A stretch of 26,932 nt of DNA from CAZWUW01 sp964636895. GTDB lineage: Bacteria; Bacillota; Thermincolia; Thermincolales; CAZWUW01. The notes below the pieces were generated by a model. The model was not told where the DNA came from. It was given only the letters and a program-made list of their open reading frames with translations, and made no database searches. The position numbers were made by a program, and so were the translations under genes. Shown here one piece after another: positions 7,268-15,098 of the stretch. Position 1 is the first letter of the stretch; each line of letters begins with the position of its first letter. The stretch spans positions 1 to 26,932 of the forward strand of contig CAZWUW010000041.1 of the NCBI GenBank assembly GCA_964636895.1, given 5' to 3'.

Positions 7268-8329
7268 ATGCAAGACTCCATCTGGCTTTACAGAATTTAC
7301 GATGTGGCGGAAGAAATCAGCCTGCCTGAAGTGGAAGCCATCCTGGCCCGGGAAAAGCCTACCGGCCGGATGAAGCTTGCCCGGGTGCGGCCAAAGTCCA
7401 TCCATATTGAAAATCCGCCGGTGGCGGTAGAACTCGGTACAAAAAAAATCGCCCTGAACGGGCGGGAATTCACCGGTGTTATGTATGCAAAAGTTTTCAG
7501 CCTGGGCATGGTGAGCTTAACACTACGCCTGTCTGTCCCTGCCGGTTTTGCTTACGGGGAACTGAAAAAGTTATCAGTATACCTTTATTCCACAGAGGAA
7601 TTGGAGCCTCTTTTTCAGCACCACTTGCAAATATTATGCCGGACGCTGGCAGCTACTATGACCCCCACCAGACGGGAAGGTTTTTATGAGGATTTTACCT
7701 TGTTCTTTTTCCGGCACTGGGACAACAGCCTCGACCCCGTACCGCTGCTGCTGGCGGAAAACGGTCCCTTCAGTCAGCAAGTCAGGGATGATACCCTCAG
7801 GAATTCCTTCTCTTTTGGTCCGGATGACCTGACCATAATTACCTGGGACTCGGCACTGGTCTATGATGCCGAGGGCAGTACCGATGTCCCGGATTTGCTT
7901 GAATTCGCCCTGACCCAGCTGCTGGGACTGCGCTATTATGACGGTCTATTATCAGAAGGACTGGCTACGGTGTATGATAACATTACCAAAGCTGAAATGG
8001 CGGGCTTTTACCCCCGGTTAAGCGACTACCGGAAAATAACCAGAAAACTGTTGGAAATAGTTGCTGAGGTTACTGAGATTACCGAAAAAATCCAGAATTC
8101 TATCAAAGTTACGGAAGATGTTTTTTACGCCCGGGTGTACGGCGCAGCCCTGGCAATTTTCCGCACCCAGGCCTGGTCCGGCAGCATTCAGCACAAAATC
8201 ACCGTGATCCGCGAAACTTACGCCATGTTGAGTGGCGAAATTTACAATCAGCGTTCGCTGCTGGTAGAATTGGCCATTGTATTACTGATTGTGCTGGAGA
8301 TTGTGCTGGGTTTGCTGCGCATACTGTAG
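7268..8329 (+). CDS. RMD1/DUF155-like membrane-anchored protein
   Basis: A 353-residue protein with ATG 6 nt behind GGAGGT. Residues 1-125 form a mixed region (MYAKVFSLGMVSLTLRLSVP). The second half has DDLTIITWDSALVYD near 195-209, a helical stretch, and a C-terminal hydrophobic anchor of about 20 residues (LVELAIVLLIVLEIVLGLLR) ending at the last residue. The order (central beta motif, helical arm ending R-x-x-L-V-E, then one membrane helix) resembles RMD1/DUF155 (COG1723) proteins. Yeast members act in meiosis or mitochondria; the bacterial role is unknown. There is no signal peptide, so the bulk should be cytoplasmic with a tail anchor. The call rests on pattern resemblance and is moderate. 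Confidence 0.6.
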   Translation: MQDSIWLYRIYDVAEEISLPEVEAILAREKPTGRMKLARVRPKSIHIENPPVAVELGTKKIALNGREFTGVMYAKVFSLGMVSLTLRLSVPAGFAYGELKKLSVYLYSTEELEPLFQHHLQILCRTLAATMTPTRREGFYEDFTLFFFRHWDNSLDPVPLLLAENGPFSQQVRDDTLRNSFSFGPDDLTIITWDSALVYDAEGSTDVPDLLEFALTQLLGLRYYDGLLSEGLATVYDNITKAEMAGFYPRLSDYRKITRKLLEIVAEVTEITEKIQNSIKVTEDVFYARVYGAALAIFRTQAWSGSIQHKITVIRETYAMLSGEIYNQRSLLVELAIVLLIVLEIVLGLLRIL

Positions 8330-8349
8330 GTTCAGGCAGCAGCCCGGAG

Positions 8350-8688
8350 TTAAATCTCTTCTAAAATGCACAGCCCTTTGCCTGCTTTGGATTCCCATTC
8401 CCATTCGTCAATAAGTCTGATTTTCCCGCTATCGGTAAGTTGGATTATATCTTTACTGTGGCCTGTATGAAATTCATCATGAATATTTACCTGAACGTAT
8501 CTAAATTCAATCACATCTTTTTTCAATACCCCGATAAACTTACCCACCTTAACCTGCCCGCCATAATAATCGGCGTGAATAACGTTGCCGTTCTGTTTAA
8601 AGTGGAAAACCGTTTCTTCGTTGACTTCCGCGTCCGGCCCATCATTCCTGACTACTTTAAAGCTTTTACCGGCAAAATCATAATTCAT
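8350..8688 (-). CDS. Small conserved hypothetical protein, last gene of the haem operon
   Basis: ATG at 8686-8688 is taken rather than the TTG codon just before it; the GGCGGTG upstream is a weak ribosome-binding site. The 112-residue product (MNYDFAGKSFKVVRNDGPDA...) is beta-rich with repeated hydrophobic/aromatic alternation, for example FHFKQNGNVIHADYYGGQ and VGKFIG. It resembles a Bacillus/Clostridium family of small proteins often labelled N-acetylglutamate synthase in databases. I see no acetyltransferase motif, so that label is probably wrong. It begins 22 bp after the hemY stop on the same strand and is likely co-transcribed, but no haem-related function is visible. Confidence 0.7.
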   Translation of the reverse strand: MNYDFAGKSFKVVRNDGPDAEVNEETVFHFKQNGNVIHADYYGGQVKVGKFIGVLKKDVIEFRYVQVNIHDEFHTGHSKDIIQLTDSGKIRLIDEWEWESKAGKGLCILEEI

Positions 8689-8710
8689 CAAGCTACACCG
8701 CCTTCAGGTT

Positions 8711-10150
8711 TTACCCTATAAGATGGGCTACCGCTTTTTCCGCCGCCTTGGCCCCGACGTCGGCACAATCACCTACGCCTACGCCCCGGTATGAACCACC
8801 AACAATATACAGGCCGGGGATTTTGGCCGCCCGTTCTTCCACCGCCGCCACCCGGTCAAGGTGACCGATGGTGTATTGGGGCATGCCCTTGACCCAACGA
8901 TATATCTTAGTCATCACCGGTTCAGCCTCCAGGTCGATAATATCTTTTAACTCTTTACGCACCAGAGAAATCATTTCTTCATCACTAAGCATAACCAGCT
9001 CCTGGTTTCTGGCCCCGCCCACAAAGGCCCGCAACAGCACATAGTCCTGCCCCGGCGTACGGTAATTCCACTTGGTGGAGCTGTAGGTCACGGCCATAAT
9101 CTTACGTTTTTCACGCATCGGACAAAGGAAACCAAAAGCCTCCATCGGTTTTTTCAGGTCAGCCCGGCGAAAAGCCATCGAGACGGTGGCTGAAGTAGCC
9201 TGAGGGATTTGCGCCAGCTTCTCGGCAATAGTGGCGTCAACCTTTTTCATCACTTCCGCAGCATCATGGGACGGTACTGTAACCACTACGGCGTCAGCCT
9301 CCACCGGTTCCATGCCGGCAATATGCACCAGATATTTTGTCCGGCCCTCAGGGCCGGTCATTTTTTCTATAGCGTTAACTTCTTTTCCGGTCAGTATTTT
9401 CCGGGGATCAAGCTGCCCGGCCATAGCGTCGGTAAGTTCAGCCATACCACTCTCAAAGGTCATGAAAAAAGTCTTTTTAGGCTTGCCCGGCTCCGGTTTC
9501 TGCGCCGGTGCCGGCATCTTGCTGCGGGCGACCAGCATTGCCCTGATTAGACTGCCGTAATTCTGCTCCATCTGTAAAAAACGCGGAAAAGTGGCTTTTA
9601 GACTCATGTGCTCCGGATCCCCGGCGTGGATACCACCAATCAACGGTTCGGCAATTTTATCCAGGGCTTCCTGCCCCAATCGCCGGCGGACAAAACTGCC
9701 AAGGGTTTCGTCTTCGTCACTCTTCTTCTTGGGTAGGATGAAATCCATAGCCATGCGAAATTTACCAGGCCAGGAAATAAAAGGACTTAGCGCAAAAGGC
9801 AGGATTTTGGTGGGCACCAGCCCCATCAAACCTTCCGGAAGTTCATGCAGCTTGCCCTGGGACAGTACATAAGTACGTTTGGTGGCTTCGTTGCTGCTCA
9901 TCAGCCGGTTTTCAATGCCTAGTTTGGCCGCCCACTGGCCTACAAAAGGTTTTTCCGCCAGGAAACAGTCAGGCCCGGCTTCAATAGTATAACCGTCAAT
10001 TTTTTCCGTCCAGATTTTACCTCCCAGCCGGTCATCCCGTTCCACCAGCAGGTAATCAATCTCCGCACCCGCCGCTTTGGCCTTTTCCTGTACCGTATAG
10101 GCCGCCGCCAGACCGGTGATGCCGCCCCCTATAACCACAACCTTTTTCAT
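8711..10150 (-). CDS. hemY: HemY-type porphyrinogen oxidase (CgoX/PPO)
   Basis: The start is set at ATG 10150, 5-6 nt behind GAGGTGG, not at the GTG three codons earlier. The 479-residue flavoprotein opens with the FAD-binding Rossmann motif VVVIGGGITGLAAAY (about 4-18) and ERDDRLGGKIWTE, has IEAGPDCFL, and ends with the family FAD motif GLYIVGGSYRGVGVGDC. It oxidises coproporphyrinogen III (CgoX activity, usual in Gram-positives) or protoporphyrinogen IX with oxygen or another acceptor. Which substrate applies cannot be read from sequence alone; no chdC or hemN-like gene lies in this window. It is the third haem gene in hemE-hemH-hemY, 59 bp after hemH. Confidence 0.93.
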   Translation of the reverse strand: MKKVVVIGGGITGLAAAYTVQEKAKAAGAEIDYLLVERDDRLGGKIWTEKIDGYTIEAGPDCFLAEKPFVGQWAAKLGIENRLMSSNEATKRTYVLSQGKLHELPEGLMGLVPTKILPFALSPFISWPGKFRMAMDFILPKKKSDEDETLGSFVRRRLGQEALDKIAEPLIGGIHAGDPEHMSLKATFPRFLQMEQNYGSLIRAMLVARSKMPAPAQKPEPGKPKKTFFMTFESGMAELTDAMAGQLDPRKILTGKEVNAIEKMTGPEGRTKYLVHIAGMEPVEADAVVVTVPSHDAAEVMKKVDATIAEKLAQIPQATSATVSMAFRRADLKKPMEAFGFLCPMREKRKIMAVTYSSTKWNYRTPGQDYVLLRAFVGGARNQELVMLSDEEMISLVRKELKDIIDLEAEPVMTKIYRWVKGMPQYTIGHLDRVAAVEERAAKIPGLYIVGGSYRGVGVGDCADVGAKAAEKAVAHLIG

Positions 10151-10209
10151 CCTAACCACCTCTTTTTTATATTTTTGTTACCCCGTTGCCATTCTATCAC
10201 ACCGTAATT

Positions 10210-11175
10210 CTACATCGAGTCCTGCACCACCGCCGCCAGGGCTTCAATAAATTTAGGCGCGGTGTTTAAGGACTGCGCACGGTGAAAAACCAGTCCCAGC
10301 GCTTCGGCATGCCGTCTCTGGGCAATGTCGATATCATAAAGAGTCTCAATATGGTCGGAAACAAATCCCAGCGCTACTACCAACACTTCTTTCCGCCCGG
10401 CCGCGGCCAGTTCATCCATGACTTCCTCTACCGAAGGCCCCAGCCACTCGCCCTGGCCACCACCCTTGCTCTGATACGCAATATGCCGGTTAGCAAGCCC
10501 CAGTTCACCGGCTACAGCGGCCACCGCGGCTTCAAACTGCCGGACATAGGGGTCCCCGTCCTGAATATGGCTCACCGGCAGGCTGTGCGCGCTGAAAATA
10601 ACCTGCACATCGTTCCGCCGCGCCTCCGGAATAGCCTGGCAGGCCGATCTCACTTTGTCGGCCACAGCTGCAATGAACATGGGATGGTTAAACCACCCGC
10701 CAGCAAAAACAGCGGTGATACCCTTCCCAGATGCTGCCTCAGATGCTGCCTCAGATGCTGCCTCAGATGCTGCCTCAGATGCCGCCAGCGCCTGCCTGAC
10801 CGCCGCCTCATAAGCACCGGTGCTTACCCGGGAATAAAAGGGGGCCAGGCTTACCGCCACTACTCTTTTAACTCCCGCCTGCGCCAATTCACCAAGCGCT
10901 TCGGCAATAAAAGGATGCCAGTGCAGCATCCCGGCCACTACTTTAAAATCTGTTGCAGCGGTATTAAGCTGCTGTTCCAGAGCTTCCGCCTGCAACCTGG
11001 TAATCTGCGGCAGCGGCGACTTGCCGCCGATTAGAGCATAGCGTTCTTTGATTTTGGCCACCAGGGCTGGCGGCGGCTTTCGGCCGCCCATCAGGTTGGT
11101 CATAAAGGGTTCAATGGCCTGCGGGGAATCAGCCCCGCCAAAAGCCAGCAATATCACGCCGACAGTCTCCGGCAT
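10210..11175 (-). CDS. hemH: Ferrochelatase (copro- or protoporphyrin type)
   Basis: A 321-residue soluble enzyme that inserts Fe2+ into the porphyrin. ATG at 11175 follows GAGGAGG by 8 nt. The active-site His is His197 in SAHSLP, and the conserved Glu is Glu277 in FVSDHIETLYDID; WLGPSVEE near 244-251 is also conserved. The N-terminal motif reads LLAFGG, so the Tyr found at this place in Bacillus coproporphyrin ferrochelatase is Phe here. Residues 130-150 are a low-complexity insert (AAS-E repeats) encoded by a 12-bp tandem repeat, placed in a surface-type loop before GITAVFAGG. It makes the protein about 10-15 residues longer than Bacillus HemH. Operon position between hemE and hemY supports the call. 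Confidence 0.93.
   Translation of the reverse strand: MPETVGVILLAFGGADSPQAIEPFMTNLMGGRKPPPALVAKIKERYALIGGKSPLPQITRLQAEALEQQLNTAATDFKVVAGMLHWHPFIAEALGELAQAGVKRVVAVSLAPFYSRVSTGAYEAAVRQALAASEAASEAASEAASEAASGKGITAVFAGGWFNHPMFIAAVADKVRSACQAIPEARRNDVQVIFSAHSLPVSHIQDGDPYVRQFEAAVAAVAGELGLANRHIAYQSKGGGQGEWLGPSVEEVMDELAAAGRKEVLVVALGFVSDHIETLYDIDIAQRRHAEALGLVFHRAQSLNTAPKFIEALAAVVQDSM
10729..10788. repeat. 12-bp tandem repeat inside hemH
   Basis: Four exact copies of AGATGCTGCCTC (10729-10776) and a diverged fifth (AGATGCCGCCAG, 10777-10788). The unit is a multiple of three, so changes in copy number only lengthen or shorten an Ala-Ala-Ser-Glu stretch of ferrochelatase. Confidence 0.95.
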
Positions 11176-11224
11176 CTGCTCATCCTCCTCTGCGTCGAGG
11201 CGACTGGGTTTATATTAGTTCGCC

Positions 11225-12253
11225 TCAGCGCCGGCTGTATTTATGCACCGCTTCCACCAGAGCCAAAACATTTTCCACCGGTGTCTCCTTGTTAATCCCG
11301 TGGCCCAGGTTAAAAATGTGTCCCGGCCGGTTGCCGGCCCGGGCCAGAATATCCTGCACCTTAGCCTCTATTACTTTGGGCGGTGCAAACAGCATGAAAG
11401 GATCCATATTTCCCTGCACGGCACGGTCATAGCCAATCCGCTGCCAGGCCGCATCCAGGTTAATGCGCCAATCCAGGCCAATAACGTCGCCGCCGGCCGC
11501 TGTCACTAACTCCAGCATGTGGGAGGCATTATTGGCAAAATGGATCACCGGCACCTCCTCGCCCTTTAAGCCGTCCAATACGTACTTGGAATAAGGCAGC
11601 ACATACTGGCGGTAGTCCTCACCATTCAGGGTGCCCACCCAGGAGTCAAACATCTGCACCGCCTGGGCACCGGCTTTAATCTGCGCTTTCAGGTAAAGTA
11701 AAATTACCTCCGCCACTTTTTTCATCATGGCGTGCCAGACATCCGGCGCGGCCCACATCATAGTCTTGCAGTTTTTGTATTCCTTAGAACCGCCGCCCTC
11801 AATAATATAGCTGGCGATAGTAAAAGGCGCCCCGGAAAAACCGATCAGGGGCACTTTGCCGGCCAGTTCCCGGCGCAGCATCCTGATTGCTTCCATCACA
11901 TACGGTGTAGCCTCATCGGCATCCATCACCCGGATGTTTTCTACATCCCGCATGTTTCTGACCGGATTATGTATCACCGGCCCTTCATTTTTGGCAAACT
12001 CCAGGTCAAGCCCCATACCATCCAGCGGCAGCAAAATATCCGCAAACAGAATTGCCGCGTCCACACCAAGTTTATTAATTGGTTGCAAGGTTACCTCTGT
12101 AGCCAGTTCGGGGTTCCGGCACATGGTCAGGAAATCATATTTACGCCTGATTTCCATGTATTCCTCCATGTAGCGCCCGGCCTGCCGCATCAGCCATACC
12201 GGCGTATAGTCAACTTCTTCCCGGCGGCACGCCTTCAAAAAACGGTCATTCAT
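11225..12253 (-). CDS. hemE: Uroporphyrinogen decarboxylase
   Basis: ATG at 12251-12253 is chosen: AGGAGG (12260-12265) lies 6 nt upstream, and the earlier in-frame ATG at 12268 overlaps that site. The 342-residue product decarboxylates uroporphyrinogen III to coproporphyrinogen III in the cytosol. Family motifs are clear: PVWLMRQAGRYMEEY near 18-32, LFADILLPLDGMG near 69-81, GFSGAPFTIASYIIEGGGS, MFDSWVG, and QGNMDP near the C-terminal part. Length is normal. It follows the marR stop by 69 bp. That gap contains TTTACACAGGTTAAA (12287-12301), a poor copy of the palindromes upstream of marR. Confidence 0.96.
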   Translation of the reverse strand: MNDRFLKACRREEVDYTPVWLMRQAGRYMEEYMEIRRKYDFLTMCRNPELATEVTLQPINKLGVDAAILFADILLPLDGMGLDLEFAKNEGPVIHNPVRNMRDVENIRVMDADEATPYVMEAIRMLRRELAGKVPLIGFSGAPFTIASYIIEGGGSKEYKNCKTMMWAAPDVWHAMMKKVAEVILLYLKAQIKAGAQAVQMFDSWVGTLNGEDYRQYVLPYSKYVLDGLKGEEVPVIHFANNASHMLELVTAAGGDVIGLDWRINLDAAWQRIGYDRAVQGNMDPFMLFAPPKVIEAKVQDILARAGNRPGHIFNLGHGINKETPVENVLALVEAVHKYSRR

Positions 12254-12322
12254 AATTAGCCTCCTCATGCTGTATTGTGGATTTAGTTTACACAGGTTAA
12301 ATTTTACTCTTTTAGAAATCCC

Positions 12323-12733
12323 TTACTCGGTAAGGGATTTTAGTATCAGTCTGATGCCTGTAGTGATCTGCTGCTGCTCCTCAACGGAAAGCCGGTTAAA
12401 CATTTCTTCAATAACCTGCTCCCGATTGCGGGCGATTCTTTGCATGACCGCCCGCCCTTCATCCGTCAGTTTCAGCCAAACTACCCGCCGATCACCGGCA
12501 TCCTGACTTTTGGCCACCCAACCTTTGGTTTCCAGCCGGCGCAACAGTCTGGTCATGGCCGGCGCTTTGGCATTACTCTTGTTGGAAAGGTCGCCAACCG
12601 TAACCGGTTCCCGGCCGATAAGTCTTAACGCCCGGAACTGCTGGGCGGTAACGCCAGACTCACCATAAATCTTGGGTCCCATCAGTTCCATTATTTTCGG
12701 AAACAATTCACTAAACTCCCGGTGTGGCAGCAT
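12323..12733 (-). CDS. MarR family transcriptional regulator
   Basis: A 136-residue winged-helix protein. Residues 28-95 carry the MarR fold: VTAQQFRALRLI, VTVGDLSNKSNAKAPAMTRL as recognition helix region, RRLETKGWVAKSQDAGDRRV as wing with the conserved D-x-R-R. N- and C-terminal helices form the usual dimer region. ATG 12733 lies behind a GGGGTAGG stretch. It is the first gene of the haem operon. Its promoter (12777-12805) is bracketed by two near-identical 14-bp palindromes, which are the natural operator candidates. By analogy with MarR regulators that sense haem or porphyrin (PefR of streptococci), it may adjust hemEHY expression to haem level. That ligand is inference. The protein has no Cys, so thiol redox sensing is unlikely. 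Confidence 0.88.
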   Translation of the reverse strand: MLPHREFSELFPKIMELMGPKIYGESGVTAQQFRALRLIGREPVTVGDLSNKSNAKAPAMTRLLRRLETKGWVAKSQDAGDRRVVWLKLTDEGRAVMQRIARNREQVIEEMFNRLSVEEQQQITTGIRLILKSLTE

Positions 12734-12760
12734 ACGCCTACCCCTATTCCTGAAAAAAGA

Positions 12761-12774
12761 TTTACATTTGTAAA
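12761..12774. promoter_or_regulatory. MarR operator candidate 1
   Basis: TTTACATTTGTAAA, a TTTAC-N4-GTAAA palindrome starting 2 bp downstream of the -10 box, over the expected transcription start. Binding there would block initiation. Confidence 0.6.
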
Positions 12775-12776
12775 CT

Positions 12777-12805
12777 ATTATAACAGCCGGTCAACAATTT
12801 GGCAA
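12777..12805 (-). promoter_or_regulatory. Promoter of marR-hemEHY
   Basis: Minus strand: TTGCCA (12805-12800), spacer of exactly 17 bp, TATAAT (12782-12777). It is the strongest sigma-A-type promoter in the window and the only convincing one ahead of the haem genes. Confidence 0.75.
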
Positions 12806-12813
12806 GAAAAAAT

Positions 12814-12827
12814 TTTACTAATGTAAA
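12814..12827. promoter_or_regulatory. MarR operator candidate 2
   Basis: TTTACTAATGTAAA, the same TTTAC-N4-GTAAA palindrome, 8 bp upstream of the -35 box. Its centre is 53 bp from operator 1, about five helical turns, so both face the same side of DNA. Confidence 0.6.
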
Positions 12828-12919
12828 CTTGTTTTTCTTTATCTATTTCTATGTTTTGTTGCGGCTCCCTGATTATACTGCAATGATTTTGGTAACTCAG
12901 CTAAAAAACACCGCATATG

Positions 12920-12948
12920 TTTAAAAGCAAATTCAGACAAACTATACT
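12920..12948 (+). promoter_or_regulatory. Candidate promoter of the SNF2 gene
   Basis: TTTAAA (12920-12925), 17 bp, TATACT (12943-12948), 34 bp before the TTG start. Both boxes are imperfect. The rest of the 248-bp region between marR and this gene holds the marR control sites. Confidence 0.4.
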
Positions 12949-12981
12949 TACGGCCATTAACCGTTATACGGAGGTGTTTTT

Positions 12982-14349
12982 TTGTTAAACTGTTTAGCCG
13001 AACTCCCTTTTACACCCCATAGTTACCAGTTGCAAACCGCCCACCGGGTGCTGCGGGAAATGGATTGCCGGGCGCTTATTGCGGACGAAGTGGGTTTAGG
13101 CAAAACTATTGAAGCGGGTTTAATAATCAAAGAATTAATTCAGTCCGGCCAAGCCAAAAAAGTGCTCATTTTGACTCCGGCAACCTTGCTGCACCAATGG
13201 ACTGCCGAATTATTTGAGAAGTTTGGGCTAAATTTTGTGCCGGCCAAAAAAGGCATCTGGGCTTGGTATTGCGACCTGGTGGTAGCCTCCCTGGACAAGG
13301 CCAAACGGCCCGAACACCGGGAGCTGATTCTGGCCAACGAATATGACCTGGTGGTAGTTGATGAGGCCCATAAGCTCAAAAACAGACAGACTGAAAACTG
13401 GTCCCTAATCTCTCAGCTCAACACCAAAGGCTTGCTGCTTCTCACCGCTACCCCGATGCAAAACAAAGTTGAAGAAGTATACAACCTGGTCTGCCTTTTA
13501 CGCCCGGAGCTTTTCCGGGATTACAACAGTTTTTTGGCTCATTACCAGTTAAACCCCAAAGCACTGGTCAGTGAACTGAAGGACAAGCTTAATGACCTCA
13601 TGATCCGCAACCTTACCAGAGATCAGGCGGTCAAAAATGTAAACCGCCGGGTCCGGTTAATAAAAATTGATTTGCTGCCGGAAGAAAAATTCCTTTATAA
13701 AGCGATTCACAGTTACGGCAGCGGCTTTCTCTGGCTGACTCTGGCCAAAGAGTTTTGCAGCAGCATCCCGGCATTATATGTTACCCTGGAAAAGAAAAAC
13801 GATTATATAATGCTGGAACGGCTGCAAGATATCAGTATGTCCAACAAACTGCAATATCTGGAACAGATTCTGCATGAGCATGACGGCAAGATATTGATTT
13901 TTACCGAATATATTCAAACCCAGTTTTATATAGCCAAAAAGCTTAAGGAAGTGGGTATTAAACATCTTTTTTTTAACGGCCTTTTGCGGCGCAACCAAAA
14001 AGAATTCGTTAAATGGTTGTTTGCAAAAAAAGATTACCGGGTTATGATTTGCACCGACTCCGGCTCCCAGGGCTTAAACCTGCAGTTTTGTAACGTTATT
14101 GTCAATTATGACCTGCCCTGGAATCCCATGAAGGTGGAGCAGCGCATCGGCCGCATTGACCGGCTGGGTCAGAAGGCAGCAGACGTCTATGTGTATAACT
14201 TCGTTTTACGGGAAACCATTGAAGAAAAAATCTTCAAAGTGCTGAGCGAGAAAATCAGTTTGTTTAAAGAGTGCATCGGCGATTTGGACAGTATCCTAGT
14301 GGATGACAGGGAAAAGGATCATTTGACTCAGGCCTTGCATAAACTATAG
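12982..14349 (+). CDS. Minimal SNF2-type helicase-like ATPase
   Basis: A 455-residue protein starting at TTG 12982 behind GGAGGTG. It is nearly all motor: Walker A in DEVGLGKTIEAG (35-46), DEAH box VVVDEAHKLKN (124-134), motif III LLLTATPMQN (152-161), and the second lobe with ILIFTEY, TDSGSQGLNLQFCN and the arginine-finger motif QRIGRIDRLGQ. This order is that of the RapA/SNF2 group, which use ATP to move along duplex DNA and displace proteins. RapA itself is about 970 residues; here no extra N- or C-terminal domain, zinc ribbon or nuclease is present. The next gene, xpt, begins 63 bp downstream on the same strand and may be co-transcribed. No defence partner gene is adjacent. Confidence 0.88.
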   Translation: MLNCLAELPFTPHSYQLQTAHRVLREMDCRALIADEVGLGKTIEAGLIIKELIQSGQAKKVLILTPATLLHQWTAELFEKFGLNFVPAKKGIWAWYCDLVVASLDKAKRPEHRELILANEYDLVVVDEAHKLKNRQTENWSLISQLNTKGLLLLTATPMQNKVEEVYNLVCLLRPELFRDYNSFLAHYQLNPKALVSELKDKLNDLMIRNLTRDQAVKNVNRRVRLIKIDLLPEEKFLYKAIHSYGSGFLWLTLAKEFCSSIPALYVTLEKKNDYIMLERLQDISMSNKLQYLEQILHEHDGKILIFTEYIQTQFYIAKKLKEVGIKHLFFNGLLRRNQKEFVKWLFAKKDYRVMICTDSGSQGLNLQFCNVIVNYDLPWNPMKVEQRIGRIDRLGQKAADVYVYNFVLRETIEEKIFKVLSEKISLFKECIGDLDSILVDDREKDHLTQALHKL

Positions 14350-14412
14350 GTTGAAGCAGCGGCGGGATTATGATATATTTAGAGAAAATTGCCCGCAAAA
14401 GGAGTAACCCAG

Positions 14413-14991
14413 ATGAAATCTTTACAGGACAGAATCCGGGCTGACGGCACAGTTCTGTCGGAGCACGTATTAAAGGTGGATGCTTTTCTTAACCACCAGG
14501 TCGACCCGCTGCTGACCATGGATATTGGTCAGGCTTTGGCCGATGTTTTCCGGCCCGAACACGTAACCAAAGTCCTCACTATCGAAGCCAGCGGTATCCA
14601 CTTTGCTTTAGCCACGGCTCTCAAGCTTAAGGTGCCCTTTATATACGCTAAGAAAAAGCAGGCTGTGACCCAAAGCGAAGAGGTTTACACGGTTCCGGTT
14701 TTTTCTTTTACCCGGCAGGAAACCTTGCAGATTGTAGTCTCTAAACGCTACTTAAATGCTGCTGACCGGGTGCTTATCATAGACGATTTCCTGGCTACCG
14801 GTGCCGCCCTCCTCGGTTTAACTGAGCTTGTGAAAATGGCCGGTGCCCATCTGGTTGGGGTCGGTGCCGTTATTGAAAAGAGTTTTCAGGAGGGGCGCAG
14901 TAAACTGGAAGCCGCCGGGGTGCGCGTACATGCCTTAGCGCGAATTGGCGCTATGTCAACGGCAGGAATTCAATTCCTAGACCGGTATTAA
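14413..14991 (+). CDS. xpt: Xanthine phosphoribosyltransferase
   Basis: ATG 14413 follows AAGGAG by 8 nt. The product has 192 residues, like Bacillus Xpt (194). It transfers phosphoribose from PRPP to xanthine, giving XMP, in purine salvage. Matching stretches include VLSEHVLKVDAFLNHQVDPLL near 14-34, VLTIEASGIHFALATALKL, and the PRPP-binding loop VLIIDDFLATGAAL (about 119-132), followed by GVGAVIEKSFQEGR. No purine riboswitch can fit in the short gap after the SNF2 gene, and none was seen. It converges on the BMP-type transporter operon, which fits joint purine uptake and salvage. Confidence 0.95.
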   Translation: MKSLQDRIRADGTVLSEHVLKVDAFLNHQVDPLLTMDIGQALADVFRPEHVTKVLTIEASGIHFALATALKLKVPFIYAKKKQAVTQSEEVYTVPVFSFTRQETLQIVVSKRYLNAADRVLIIDDFLATGAALLGLTELVKMAGAHLVGVGAVIEKSFQEGRSKLEAAGVRVHALARIGAMSTAGIQFLDRY

Positions 14992-15027
14992 CAAATCTTC
15001 AAATAAAGGGAAATATCCTAACAAGCA

Positions 15028-15062
15028 AAAGACCATGAATCATAATGAGATTCATGGTCTTT
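15028..15062. terminator. Bidirectional terminator between xpt and the transporter operon
   Basis: AAAGACCATGAATC (15028-15041) pairs perfectly with GATTCATGGTCTTT (15049-15062) around a 7-nt loop, with A-rich and T-rich flanks on both sides. It serves both convergent units. Confidence 0.85.
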
Positions 15063-15098
15063 ATAAGTTTAACTCTTTAGCTTTAACTCTTTATCAAT

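Noticed and set aside
10729..10788. Possible CRISPR-like repeat
   Set aside because: Units are contiguous 12-mers without spacers and lie in frame in ferrochelatase.
10282..11034. Long plus-strand frame with Cys-Cys-Leu-Arg repeats
   Set aside because: It is the antisense of hemH; the peptide repeat only mirrors the 12-bp tandem repeat, and it has no ribosome-binding site.
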